A DNA stretch of 64,000 nt from Arthrobacter sp. (GTDB lineage Bacteria; Actinomycetota; Actinomycetes; Actinomycetales; Micrococcaceae): contig NZ_JAPSHJ010000001.1 in assembly GCF_031179985.1 (NCBI RefSeq), forward strand, positions 133,392 through 197,391, read 5' to 3'. The position numbers were made by a program, and so were the translations under genes. This document shows, one piece after another, positions 25,034 through 33,406 of the stretch. The notes under the pieces were generated by a model. The model was not told the DNA's origin. It worked only from the letters and a program-made list of their open reading frames with translations, and did no database searches. How positions within the stretch are numbered: the stretch's first letter is position 1; every line of letters starts with the position of its first letter.

Positions 25034-26278
25034 ATGGCAGAGCCAAACCCAACTCCCCCAAAGCGCAAACCTGCGTCACGGGCCCTCAGCCCGGAAAAGA
25101 CCGAAACGCTTAAAAAACTGCGGGCAAGCGTGGGCCAGCTGTCCACCACCACTTTGCGCCAACTGGAAAAATCGCTTCCTTGGTACAGCAGGCTCAGCTC
25201 GGATGAGCGGTCCGCCCTCGGCATGGTCGCCCAGAACGGTATCGCAGCGTTCGTGACCTGGTACGAAAGGCCGAGTTCGCCGTCGTGGATTCTTTCTGAC
25301 GTCTTCGGGACAGCACCCACCGAACTCACCCGCTCGATCAGCCTGCAAAAGGCCCTCCAGCTGATCCGCATCGTGGTTGAGGTAGTCGAGGACCAGGTGC
25401 CGGTGATCGCACCGGAGGCGGATCAGCCTTCCCTGCGTGAAGCTGTGCTGCGCTATTCCCGTGAAGTGGCCTTTGCAGCCGCCGACGTCTACGCCCGCGC
25501 CGCTGAATCCCGTGGTTCCTGGGATACCCGCCTTGAAGCACTGATTGTTGATGCCATCCTTCGCGGGGAAAACACGGACGCATTGAGATCCAGGATCGCT
25601 GCCCTGGGCTGGAAAGCCCAGGAACGGTTCACGGTAATGGTTGGAAACTCGCCATCCGAGCCCAGCGCGAGCTATGTGAGTGAACTGCGCCGGACCGCTG
25701 GCCGCTTTGCCGAGGACGCACTCGTAGGGATTCAGGGAGACCGCCTGATCCTGATCCTGGGCGGTTTGCAAGACAGGGAGTCCGCTTACCAGAAGCTCAG
25801 CGAGCTGTTCGCGCCGGGCCCTGTGGTCTACGGGCCCGAAGCCGGTTCGCTGCTGGAAGCGAGCGGCTCTGCCCAGTCCGCCTTTGCCGGATTGACCGCT
25901 GCGCGAGCCTGGCCCTCGGCCCCCCGGCCCGTCGCCGCCGATGATCTGCTGCCCGAACGGGTCATTTCCGGCGACGATGCGGCACGCAGGTGCCTCGTGA
26001 AAAACATCTACAGACCCCTGGTGGCCGCTTCCAACGGCCTCGTGGAGACGCTGGGAACGTATTTGGAACTAGGGCATTCGTTGGAGGCAACAGCCCGGGA
26101 ACTCTTCGTTCATGCCAACACCGTCCGTTACCGTCTGAAGCGGGTGTGTGATGTCACAGGATGGGATCCGCTCCTCCCCCGGGAGGCTTTCGTTCTCCAG
26201 GCGGCGCTGGTTGTAGGCCGTTTGTCCGCCCCTCCGAAGCCTGCCACGGAACGCCAGCCATCCCGAAACAACAACTGA
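25034..26278 (+). CDS. PucR/CdaR-type regulator of fatty acid synthesis (FasR-like)
   Basis: The 414 aa protein ends in a PucR-type helix-turn-helix (VETLGTYLELGHSLEATARELFVHANTVRYRLKRVCDVTGWDP, residues about 345-385). The N-terminal two thirds is a GGDEF-like/ligand domain (LEALIVDAILRGENTDALRSRIAALGW). A protein with this layout directly upstream of fabD-fabH-acpP-fabF is FasR in Streptomyces, an activator of that operon; the same role is inferred here. ATG at 25034 (MAEPNP) is preferred to ATG at 24998, although its Shine-Dalgarno site is weak. It lies 88 bases before fabD. Confidence 0.88.
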   Translation: MAEPNPTPPKRKPASRALSPEKTETLKKLRASVGQLSTTTLRQLEKSLPWYSRLSSDERSALGMVAQNGIAAFVTWYERPSSPSWILSDVFGTAPTELTRSISLQKALQLIRIVVEVVEDQVPVIAPEADQPSLREAVLRYSREVAFAAADVYARAAESRGSWDTRLEALIVDAILRGENTDALRSRIAALGWKAQERFTVMVGNSPSEPSASYVSELRRTAGRFAEDALVGIQGDRLILILGGLQDRESAYQKLSELFAPGPVVYGPEAGSLLEASGSAQSAFAGLTAARAWPSAPRPVAADDLLPERVISGDDAARRCLVKNIYRPLVAASNGLVETLGTYLELGHSLEATARELFVHANTVRYRLKRVCDVTGWDPLLPREAFVLQAALVVGRLSAPPKPATERQPSRNNN

Positions 26279-26366
26279 ACCGTTGTAGACTTCCTACAAA
26301 CTGACCCATGGAGCTTGGTGCATCAATGCACCGCTGAATCGCTCGGTAATTTGGAAAGCTGGATAC

Positions 26367-27296
26367 GTGCTTGCAATCGTCTGCCCTGGACAGGGCTCCC
26401 AGACCCCTGGTTTTCTGGCCCCTTGGCTGGAACTGCCTTCCGTGGCAGGCCATCTGGCCGCCCTGAGTGAAATCGCAGGCATCGACCTCACCGCCCATGG
26501 AACCACCTCTGACGAAGAGACGATCAAAGATACTGCTGTTGCGCAGCCTTTGATTGTGGCCGCCGGCCTGGTGGCAGCAAAGTCCCTGTTCGACGTCGAA
26601 CTGAGCACTCTCCCGGTGGTCCTGGCCGGCCACTCCGTGGGAGAGATCACCGCTTCCGCCCTTGCCGGCGTCGTCACTGAGGCCGAGGCCATGACCTTCG
26701 TCCGCGAGCGTGCCAACAGCATGGCTTCGGCTGCGGCCGTCACCCCCACCGGCATGAGTGCTGTTGTGGGCGGCGATCCCGCCGAGGTCCTCGCTGCCAT
26801 CGAAGCCTCGGGGGCAACACCTGCCAACGTCAACGGAGCCGGCCAGACTGTTGCAGCTGGCACATTCGATCAGCTGAAGTTTCTCGCGGACAACCCACCG
26901 GCCAAGGCGCGGGTCATCCCCCTGAAGGTTGCCGGAGCCTTCCATACCTCGCACATGTCACCCGCTGTGAGCGCGCTGGAGGCCTTGAAGCCGACCCTGT
27001 CCCCGCAGAACCCCCAGGTGCCGCTCCTCTCCAACTTTGACGGCCAGGCAGTAACGGAAGGCTCCGCGGCAGTGGAGAGCCTTATCGCCCAGGTATCCCG
27101 ACCGGTCCGCTGGGACCTGTGCATGGAATCCCTCGTCCAGAGGGGTGTCACCGGAGTCATCGAACTTGCCCCCGCCGGGACCCTTGCTGGTCTCGCGAAA
27201 CGAGGAATGCCGGGCGTCAAAACAGTCGCCGTCAAGACCCCCGAAGATCTCTCCGCTGCCCTTGCCCTCTTCGCAGAACTGGATGGCCAGTCATGA
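26367..27296 (+). CDS. fabD: Malonyl-CoA:ACP transacylase
   Basis: Transfers malonyl groups from CoA to acyl carrier protein, providing the extender unit of type II fatty acid synthesis. The 309 aa protein has CPGQGSQ at its start, the catalytic serine S90 in AGHSVGE, and H193 in AFHTSHM. Arg in RERANSM binds the malonyl carboxylate. GTG at 26367 is preceded by GGAAAG. The stop TGA overlaps the fabH start (ATGA), so the two are coupled. First enzyme gene of the cluster, after the FasR-like regulator. Confidence 0.96.
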   Translation: MLAIVCPGQGSQTPGFLAPWLELPSVAGHLAALSEIAGIDLTAHGTTSDEETIKDTAVAQPLIVAAGLVAAKSLFDVELSTLPVVLAGHSVGEITASALAGVVTEAEAMTFVRERANSMASAAAVTPTGMSAVVGGDPAEVLAAIEASGATPANVNGAGQTVAAGTFDQLKFLADNPPAKARVIPLKVAGAFHTSHMSPAVSALEALKPTLSPQNPQVPLLSNFDGQAVTEGSAAVESLIAQVSRPVRWDLCMESLVQRGVTGVIELAPAGTLAGLAKRGMPGVKTVAVKTPEDLSAALALFAELDGQS

Positions 27297-28405
27297 GCGT
27301 CCCCGTTCTCAAACAGGCACCCGTAAACGCGAACACCAGGATCCTTGGCCTCGGCGCCTACCGTCCGGATGTCATCGTCACCAACGACGACGTCTGCCAG
27401 TGGATCGACTCCTCGGACGAATGGATCCGTCAGCGTACAGGCATCGTCACCCGGCATCGTGCAGCCGCTGATGTCAGCGTAATTGACATGGCGGAGGGCG
27501 CGGCCCGCGAGGCCCTCCAGAAGGCCGGCATCGATGCCTCCCAGTTGGGCGCGGTGATCGTTTCCACTGTGACCCACCCCTACGCGACTCCTTCTGCGGC
27601 AGCGAGCCTTGCAGATCGGATCGGAGCCACGCCCGCTCCGGCGTTCGATATCTCCGCAGCCTGTGCCGGCTACTGCTATGGCATAGCCCAAGGTGATGCC
27701 CTTGTCAGGTCCGGAGCCGCAGACTACGTGCTGGTGGTCGGTGCGGAAAAACTCTCGGACGTTATCGACAACACCGAGCGCACCATTTCGTTCCTGCTCG
27801 GTGATGGCGCCGGCGCCGTTGTCATCGGCCCGTCGGACTCTCCCGGTATCGGCCCTTCCGTCTGGGGTTCAGATGGCAGCAAGTGGGACGCCATCGGCAT
27901 GACCCATTCCCTCAATGAAGCCCGGGACCAGGCACTCGACCCGCAGGGATTGGCCTCAGGGGTCCGCTCCCAAGGGAACACCACCCATGGAAACGTCACG
28001 CTCACGGCCTTGAGCACCGCCGAGGCAGCTGTAACGGAAGCAGCCATCTGGCCCACTCTCCGCCAGGACGGCCAGACAGTCTTCCGCTGGGCTGTTTGGG
28101 AGATGGCCAAAGTAGCCCAGCAAGCGCTCGACGCCGCAGGCGTCACGGCAGATGACCTTGTGGCCTTCGTACCCCACCAGGCGAACATGCGGATCATCGA
28201 TGAGATGGTGAAGAAGCTCAAACTCCCCGAGACGGTCACCGTCGCCCGGGACATCGCTGAAGCCGGAAACACCTCTGCCGCATCCATCCCCCTGGCCACC
28301 CACAGGCTACTCAAGGAAAACCCTGCCCTGAGCGGCGGGCTCGCCCTGCAGATCGGCTTCGGCGCCGGCCTTGTCTTTGGCGCCCAGGTGGTCGTGCTGC
28401 CATAG
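27293..28405 (+). CDS. fabH: Beta-ketoacyl-ACP synthase III
   Basis: Condenses an acyl-CoA starter with malonyl-ACP, setting starter choice and hence straight or branched chains. The 370 aa protein has the catalytic triad C124 (FDISAACAGYCYG), His in FVPHQANMRI and Asn in EAGNTSAASIP. It is about 40 residues longer than the usual 315-335 aa, mainly from an N-terminal extension before ILGLGAYRPD and a loop near GLASGVRSQGNTTHGN. ATG at 27293 overlaps the fabD stop by four bases; the frame open from 27119 overlaps fabD and is discounted. Confidence 0.95.
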   Translation: MSVPVLKQAPVNANTRILGLGAYRPDVIVTNDDVCQWIDSSDEWIRQRTGIVTRHRAAADVSVIDMAEGAAREALQKAGIDASQLGAVIVSTVTHPYATPSAAASLADRIGATPAPAFDISAACAGYCYGIAQGDALVRSGAADYVLVVGAEKLSDVIDNTERTISFLLGDGAGAVVIGPSDSPGIGPSVWGSDGSKWDAIGMTHSLNEARDQALDPQGLASGVRSQGNTTHGNVTLTALSTAEAAVTEAAIWPTLRQDGQTVFRWAVWEMAKVAQQALDAAGVTADDLVAFVPHQANMRIIDEMVKKLKLPETVTVARDIAEAGNTSAASIPLATHRLLKENPALSGGLALQIGFGAGLVFGAQVVVLP

Positions 28406-28536
28406 GCACCGGTCCTACGGTCAGCGATCCAATAACTGAATACGTTCTGAGAAGCACGCATTTTTCCACACCAAGCCGTATCCGCGGTTTGCACCATTTC
28501 CGGTAACCGCCGGCAACACAAGAAAAGGAGCCATCA

Positions 28537-28782
28537 ATGGCTAGCAACGAAGAGATCCTGGCCGGCCTGGCTGAAATCGTCAACGAAGAAACCGGCCTGG
28601 CTACTGAGGCAGTAGAGCTGGACAAGTCCTTTACCGAGGACCTGGACATCGACTCCATCTCCATGATGACCATCGTGGTCAACGCCGAAGAGAAGTTCGG
28701 CGTACGCATCCCGGACGAAGAGGTCAAGAACCTCAAGACCGTTGGCGACGCCGTCAGCTTCATCTCCAACGCCCAGGCCTAG
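28537..28782 (+). CDS. acpP: Acyl carrier protein
   Basis: An 81 aa acidic four-helix protein that carries acyl intermediates on a 4'-phosphopantetheine attached to S40 in DLDIDSISMM. The EELVSFL-like helix is replaced by EEVKNLKTVGDAVSFI, as usual in actinobacteria. AAAAGGAG seven bases before the ATG is the strongest ribosome binding site of the cluster, fitting its high expression. A 131-base gap from fabH may hold a secondary promoter (TTGCAC within it); two strong hairpins follow the gene. Confidence 0.97.
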   Translation: MASNEEILAGLAEIVNEETGLATEAVELDKSFTEDLDIDSISMMTIVVNAEEKFGVRIPDEEVKNLKTVGDAVSFISNAQA

Positions 28783-28790
28783 TCCGGGCT

Positions 28791-28856
28791 TCAGGCTCCA
28801 AGCCTGAGGGGCCGCTGGTCCCGGTCCGGCGATTTCCGCCGCCGGGACCGGCAGCC
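28791..28856 (+). repeat. Two tandem stem-loops between acpP and fabF
   Basis: First stem TCAGGCT-CCA-AGCCTGA (28791-28807). Second, much stronger stem GGTCCCGG/CCGGGACC with inner CGGCG/CGCCG and ATTTC loop (28818-28850), extended by GCT/AGC (to 28856). There is no T run, so they are more likely mRNA-stabilising or partially terminating than a full terminator. Confidence 0.7.
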
Positions 28857-28956
28857 CAACGAAGTTCCAAGTTTTCGATAGATCCTTACGCACGCCCCCG
28901 CGCAGCCTCCCGGCCACCAGCGGAGGGCGCGGCAAGCACCGACAGAGAGTGATCCC

Positions 28957-30192
28957 ATGACACGCAAAGTAGTCATTACCGGTCTGGGTGCCACCACGCC
29001 CATCGGCGGCGACGTACCCACGATGTGGACGAATGCGCTGAAGGGCGTCTCCGGAGCCCGCACCCTCGAAGATGACTGGGTGGCCAAGTTTGAGCTCCCT
29101 GTTCACTTTGCCGCCCGGGCATCCACCCCCGCCCTGGACGTTCTCGCCCGGGTTGAAGCGAAGCGGATGGACCCGTCCACCCAGTTCGGCGTCATCGCTG
29201 CCCGTGAGGCCTGGGGCGATTCCGGGATCACCGAAGTTGACCACGACCGGCTCGCGGTTGCCTTTGCTACAGGCATTGGCGGAGTCTGGACCCTGCTCGA
29301 CGCCTGGGACACACTGCGTGAAAAAGGTCCCCGACGCGTTCTTCCCATGACAGTTCCGATGCTGATGCCCAATGGAGTGGCCGCAGCAGTGAGCCTTGAC
29401 CTCGGTGCCCGTGCAGGCGCCCACACTCCTGTCTCAGCATGCGCTTCCGGAACGGAAGCCTTGCACCTTGGCCTCGAACTGATCCGTTCCGGCAAGGCAG
29501 ACGTCGTCGTCTGCGGCGGTGCGGAAGCTGCCATCCACCCGATGCCGATCGCGGCCTTCTCCTCCATGCAGGCACTGTCCCGCCGGAATGAAAACCCTGA
29601 GGGTGCCTCCCGCCCGTACGACAAGGACCGGGACGGCTTTGTCATGGGTGAGGGCGCCGGCGCCATTGTCCTCGAAGCCGAAGAACACGCGCTTGCCCGC
29701 GGCGCACGCATTTATGCGGAGCTCGCAGGCACGTCAGTAACGGCTGACGCGTACCACATCACTGCCCCGGACCCTGAAGGCCTTGGCGCAACCCGCGCCT
29801 TGAAGGCAGCGATGTTTGACGGCCGGGTGCAGGCATCGGACGTAGTCCACGTGAATGCCCACGCCACCTCCACTCCCGTGGGCGACAAGCCCGAGTACAC
29901 CGCGCTCAAGGCCGCCCTGGGCTCCCACGTGGACAACGTGGCGGTCTCCGCCACCAAGTCCCAGATGGGGCACCTCCTGGGGGCCTCAGGTGCGGTTGAG
30001 GCGGTGCTGACAGTGCTCGCTATCTACGATCGGAAGGCGCCGGTGACGATCAACCTTGAAAACCAGGATCCTGAAATCCCGCTCGACGTCGTGACCACCG
30101 CGCGTGATCTCCCTTCCGGGAACATCGTTGCATTGAGTAACTCCTTCGGTTTCGGCGGCCACAACGCGGTCATCGCAGTCCGCAGCGTTTAG
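28957..30192 (+). CDS. fabF: Beta-ketoacyl-ACP synthase II
   Basis: Performs the elongation condensations of type II fatty acid synthesis. The 411 aa protein has the active-site C162 in VSACASGTEAL, His in HVNAHATSTPVGD, and Lys/His in ATKSQMGHLLGASGAVE; the C-terminal SNSFGFGGHNAV glycine-rich loop is intact. The ATG at 28957 follows GAGAG. It is the last gene of the fab cluster and ends at a bidirectional terminator. There is no fabG, fabZ or fabI nearby, as is usual in actinobacteria. Confidence 0.97.
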   Translation: MTRKVVITGLGATTPIGGDVPTMWTNALKGVSGARTLEDDWVAKFELPVHFAARASTPALDVLARVEAKRMDPSTQFGVIAAREAWGDSGITEVDHDRLAVAFATGIGGVWTLLDAWDTLREKGPRRVLPMTVPMLMPNGVAAAVSLDLGARAGAHTPVSACASGTEALHLGLELIRSGKADVVVCGGAEAAIHPMPIAAFSSMQALSRRNENPEGASRPYDKDRDGFVMGEGAGAIVLEAEEHALARGARIYAELAGTSVTADAYHITAPDPEGLGATRALKAAMFDGRVQASDVVHVNAHATSTPVGDKPEYTALKAALGSHVDNVAVSATKSQMGHLLGASGAVEAVLTVLAIYDRKAPVTINLENQDPEIPLDVVTTARDLPSGNIVALSNSFGFGGHNAVIAVRSV

Positions 30193-30232
30193 TACCGGCG
30201 CGCCTGGCACGGATCCACTGCCAACGCAGAAA

Positions 30233-30269
30233 TGGCCCCCGCGGAGCAAGTTCACTCCGGCGGGGGCCA
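30233..30269. terminator. Bidirectional terminator between fabF and DUF3145
   Basis: TGGCCCCCGC-GGAG and CTCC-GGCGGGGGCCA form a long GC stem followed by CTTCTTT on the plus strand. It separates two convergent genes. Confidence 0.85.
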
Positions 30270-30372
30270 CTTCTTTGCTATGGAAGGTCGTCAATCAGTG
30301 GAGGCGTGTTGGATGGACTCTGACTTCGGTCGGCTTTCGGCGCGTTCGTCAGCGGACAGACCAGGCTGCTTT

Positions 30373-30876
30373 TTAGCCGACCTGATGCAGCCAGCGGACG
30401 GGGGCACCTTCCGCGGCATGCCTGAAGGGTTCCAGTTCCTCATCCCAGGCCTCGCCAAGTGCCAAGGACAGCTCGTGGTAGACGGCGGAAGGATCGCCGG
30501 CGCCTGATTCGTAGGCGTAACGGATGCGGTCTTCAGAGACCATGATGTTGCCGTGAACGTCCGTCATAGCGTGGAAGATGCCGAGCTCCGGAGTGTGCGA
30601 CCAGCGCCCGCCGTCGACACCAGGGCTGGGCTCTTCGGTAACTTCATAGCGCAGATGCGCCCATCCGCGCAGGGCAGAAGCCAGCTGGGCACCAGTCCCC
30701 TGGTTGCCCGTCCACGACAACTCCGCCCGGAACATTCCGGGCGCAGCAGGCTGAGCAGTCCACTCCAGGTCCGTTCGCTTGTCCACAACTGACCCGATAG
30801 CCCACTCAACGTGCGGGCACAGGGCAGTCGGGGCCGAGTGAATGAACAACACACCGCGGGTCATTGCAACAGACAT
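30373..30876 (-). CDS. DUF3145 family protein
   Basis: A 167 aa soluble protein of the actinobacterial DUF3145 family (TRGVLFIHSAPTALCPHVEWAIG at the start; GWAHLRYEVTEEPSPG and RWSHTPELGIFHAMTDVHGNIMVSEDRIR in the middle). Function unknown. ATG at 30876 is chosen because GGAGG lies five bases upstream; an ATG four codons earlier sits before that site. It is regularly found next to the fab cluster in related genomes as far as I recall, so a link to lipid synthesis is possible but unproven. Single gene. Confidence 0.9.
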   Translation of the reverse strand: MSVAMTRGVLFIHSAPTALCPHVEWAIGSVVDKRTDLEWTAQPAAPGMFRAELSWTGNQGTGAQLASALRGWAHLRYEVTEEPSPGVDGGRWSHTPELGIFHAMTDVHGNIMVSEDRIRYAYESGAGDPSAVYHELSLALGEAWDEELEPFRHAAEGAPVRWLHQVG

Positions 30877-31114
30877 TCCATCCTCCATAGCTGTAGGTAC
30901 GTCTTCCCCAACGACCTCTGCCTGGATGTGTGTCCGCTGCCCGGTTACCGCGTAGTGCGGGTGATCCTTGCCAGACTTATGAAATTTTCAGGACAACGTC
31001 GGTTTCAATAGATACCCGATTGTTAGCTTCAAGCATCAGTTGAGAGTCGCCGACGTGAGTCTTATTGTGCCGTACCACGCCTAATTACGCCAGTGCAATT
31101 CGAAGAACAATGGT

Positions 31115-32041
31115 TCAGGCGCGGGGATGGGCCTGAAGATAGCTTTTCCGTAAGCGGTCCACTGAGACGTGGGTATAGATCTGCGTGGTGGCAAGGCTGC
31201 TGTGGCCGAGTATCTCCTGGACGGCCCGCAGATCGGCGCCGCCGTCGAGTAAATGGGTGGCGGCCGAGTGACGCAAGGCATGGGGCCCGGTTGCCGACGT
31301 ATCGCCCAGTGCCTCCAACAGGCCCTCAACGACCGCCCGCACCTGGCGCTGGTCAACCCTTTTTCCCCGCAGGCCCAGGAAGAGCGCCGGGCCGCTGACT
31401 TCTGTGGCCAGCCTTGGCCTCCCGCGGCGTAGCCAATCATCCACGGCGACAGCCGCCGGCAATCCGTAGGGAACGGTGCGCTCTTTATTGCCTTTACCGA
31501 GGACGCGCAGTGTCCTCCTGTCCGGATCGAGATCGTCGATGTCCATGCCGGCGAGTTCTCCCACCCGCACCCCCGTTGCATAAAGCAGTTCCACCATGGC
31601 GCGGTTCCTTAACGGGACCGAATCACCGGCCGCTGCAGCGGCTTCCAGATCCGCCAGAATCCGGGTGATCTGTTGCTGGTTGAGGACGCCCGGGAGAGAT
31701 CCTTCCCGCTTTGGCGCTTTGAGTCTGAGAGCCGGATCGACAGCGATCAACTCCTCGCGCAGCGCCCAGGCAGTAAAAGCCCGCGCGGTGGCTGCCCGCC
31801 GCGCGAGGGTTGACCGTGATATCCCGGCTTCACTCTGAGCGCCCAGCCACCGGCGCAGCGTCCCAAGCTCTATTTCCTGCGGACTGCTGATGCCTTCCGA
31901 TACAACGTGGACAAGAAGGCTATCCAGGTCTGAAAGATAAGCCCGGACCGTATGCGGCGACCGTGCCCGCTCCCCCACCAGGTACTTGCCGAAGCTGTCG
32001 GCAGCACCGGCAAGGGAGGAGGGCAGGTTTTGGGTCTTCAC
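31115..32041 (-). CDS. xerC: Tyrosine recombinase XerC
   Basis: Site-specific recombinase that resolves chromosome dimers at dif. The 308 aa protein has the N-terminal SAM-like DNA-binding domain (SFGKYLVGERARSPHTVRAYLSDLDSL) and the catalytic residues R159 (ATGVRVGEL), K near 183 (LGKGNKERTVP), H254 and R257 (HALRHSAATHLL), H280 (LGHSSLATT) and nucleophile Y289 (QIYTH). No neighbouring excisionase or att-like repeat is present, so it is a housekeeping Xer protein. It is the last gene of the yraN-comM-dprA-xerC group, 168 bases after dprA. Confidence 0.93.
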   Translation of the reverse strand: MKTQNLPSSLAGAADSFGKYLVGERARSPHTVRAYLSDLDSLLVHVVSEGISSPQEIELGTLRRWLGAQSEAGISRSTLARRAATARAFTAWALREELIAVDPALRLKAPKREGSLPGVLNQQQITRILADLEAAAAAGDSVPLRNRAMVELLYATGVRVGELAGMDIDDLDPDRRTLRVLGKGNKERTVPYGLPAAVAVDDWLRRGRPRLATEVSGPALFLGLRGKRVDQRQVRAVVEGLLEALGDTSATGPHALRHSAATHLLDGGADLRAVQEILGHSSLATTQIYTHVSVDRLRKSYLQAHPRA

Positions 32042-32209
32042 GCCTTCACTTTCCCACCATTTGCTCCCCGATCAAGCAGGCCTGCGGCGAGTCCCCCAGT
32101 CACGGGTATGGGCTCATCCCCTTCGGGAATATTTCCTTCACGGCTGCATCAGTTGGTTATCACCTTATCCCGGCAGCAGACGCTGTGCAGCTGCAAGGGT
32201 CAAGCGTGA

Positions 32210-33397
32210 TCAGCATGATTTCTTTGACCGCTTCCAGCCTCCACCCTCAGATACGGCGAGTCCAAGGAGACCAAGTCGCCCCAAGCCGGCACGGACCGAT
32301 TCGATGCCCAGACCGGCGACGCCGGTAAGCTTTTCCACCGAACTGGTGGAGCGCAACGGAAGCGCATCCAGAAGGATCAGGTCTTCAAGCGTCAGGCCGT
32401 CATGGTCCGCCGCTGCGCCACGCGGCTCTTCCGGCAGAGAGCTTCCGCTGGGGCCCGCTAATTCTGCCACTTCGCCGGCGTCCGTGACGCACACGGCACC
32501 GCCCTCCCTGAGGAGGCGATGGCAGCCAGCAGAGTTTGCACTGTGCACAGAGCCGGGAACGGCTCCGACGACCCTTCCAAGGCTCTCGGCATGGTGGGCT
32601 GTATTGAGCGCTCCGGAGCGCCACCTCGCTTCAACCACCACAGTGACGGCGGTCAACGCGGCGATGAGCCGGTTCCGCTGGAGGAAACGGTACCTGGTGG
32701 GGGCGGAACCGGGCGGAACCTCGGCAAGCACAGCACCTTGGTTTGCTACCGCCCTCAGCAGGTCCTCGTTGCCGGATGGATAGAACCGGTCAACGCCTCC
32801 TGCCATCACTGCGATAGTGGGAATTGCTGCTGTTCCTCCGCTAAGTGCGCCCCGATGAGCATGGGCGTCGATACCGTATGCACCGCCTGACACGATGGTG
32901 AAACCTCGTTGGGCCAAAGAATAGGCGAGGTCGCCGGTCACCGATGCGCCATAACTGGTGCTGTCGCGGGAACCTACCAGGGCCACGGACATTGCGGCTG
33001 GTGGCAGCGGTTGTTCCAGACCCCTCCACCAGAGACACAGCGGCTGATGAATACCCAGATCCTCCAATTGCCTCGGCCAGAGATCATCGCCGGGAATGAT
33101 CATGCGTCCTCCCAGGCGTTGCATGGTTGCAAGGTCCCGTTCCGGTGCCAGATCCGGTATCCGAGGGGCCCAGCGTTTCAGCGCCGCTCCGAGCCCTGGC
33201 CATTTGGTTCCACCGCCGCTGTCCGCAAGTACCGTTGTGATATCGCGCTCAAGTTCCTGCCCGGCTGCTATCTGGCCTGTGGCGATCAGCAGGGCATCTG
33301 TTGCCCCAACTACGCTGACCAGTGCCATACCAGCCGCATCCTGAGGCTCCATCAGCCTGGACAGTGCCGCCCTGGCCGTACGCTCTTTGTCTGTCAT
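32210..33397 (-). CDS. dprA: DNA processing protein DprA (Smf)
   Basis: Loads RecA onto incoming single-stranded DNA during transformation. The 395 aa protein has the Rossmann DNA-binding core (ALVGSRDSTSYGASVTGDLAYSL, GAYGIDAHAHRGAL, VMAGGVDRFYPSGN, RFLQRNRLIAALTAVTVVVEA, RSGALNTAHHAESLGR), an N-terminal SAM-like part and a C-terminal winged domain (TLEDLILLDALPLRSTSSVEKLTGVAGLG). The ATG at 33397 is nine bases after the comM stop, so the two are co-transcribed. DprA and ComM together suggest a capacity for DNA uptake, though no comE genes are in view. Confidence 0.94.
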   Translation of the reverse strand: MTDKERTARAALSRLMEPQDAAGMALVSVVGATDALLIATGQIAAGQELERDITTVLADSGGGTKWPGLGAALKRWAPRIPDLAPERDLATMQRLGGRMIIPGDDLWPRQLEDLGIHQPLCLWWRGLEQPLPPAAMSVALVGSRDSTSYGASVTGDLAYSLAQRGFTIVSGGAYGIDAHAHRGALSGGTAAIPTIAVMAGGVDRFYPSGNEDLLRAVANQGAVLAEVPPGSAPTRYRFLQRNRLIAALTAVTVVVEARWRSGALNTAHHAESLGRVVGAVPGSVHSANSAGCHRLLREGGAVCVTDAGEVAELAGPSGSSLPEEPRGAAADHDGLTLEDLILLDALPLRSTSSVEKLTGVAGLGIESVRAGLGRLGLLGLAVSEGGGWKRSKKSC

Positions 33398-33406
33398 GTT
33401 TTCCTC

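Noticed and set aside
31115..32041. XerC as a phage or island integrase
   Set aside because: All Xer features are standard, it sits in a conserved housekeeping order, and no att repeats or phage genes are near.
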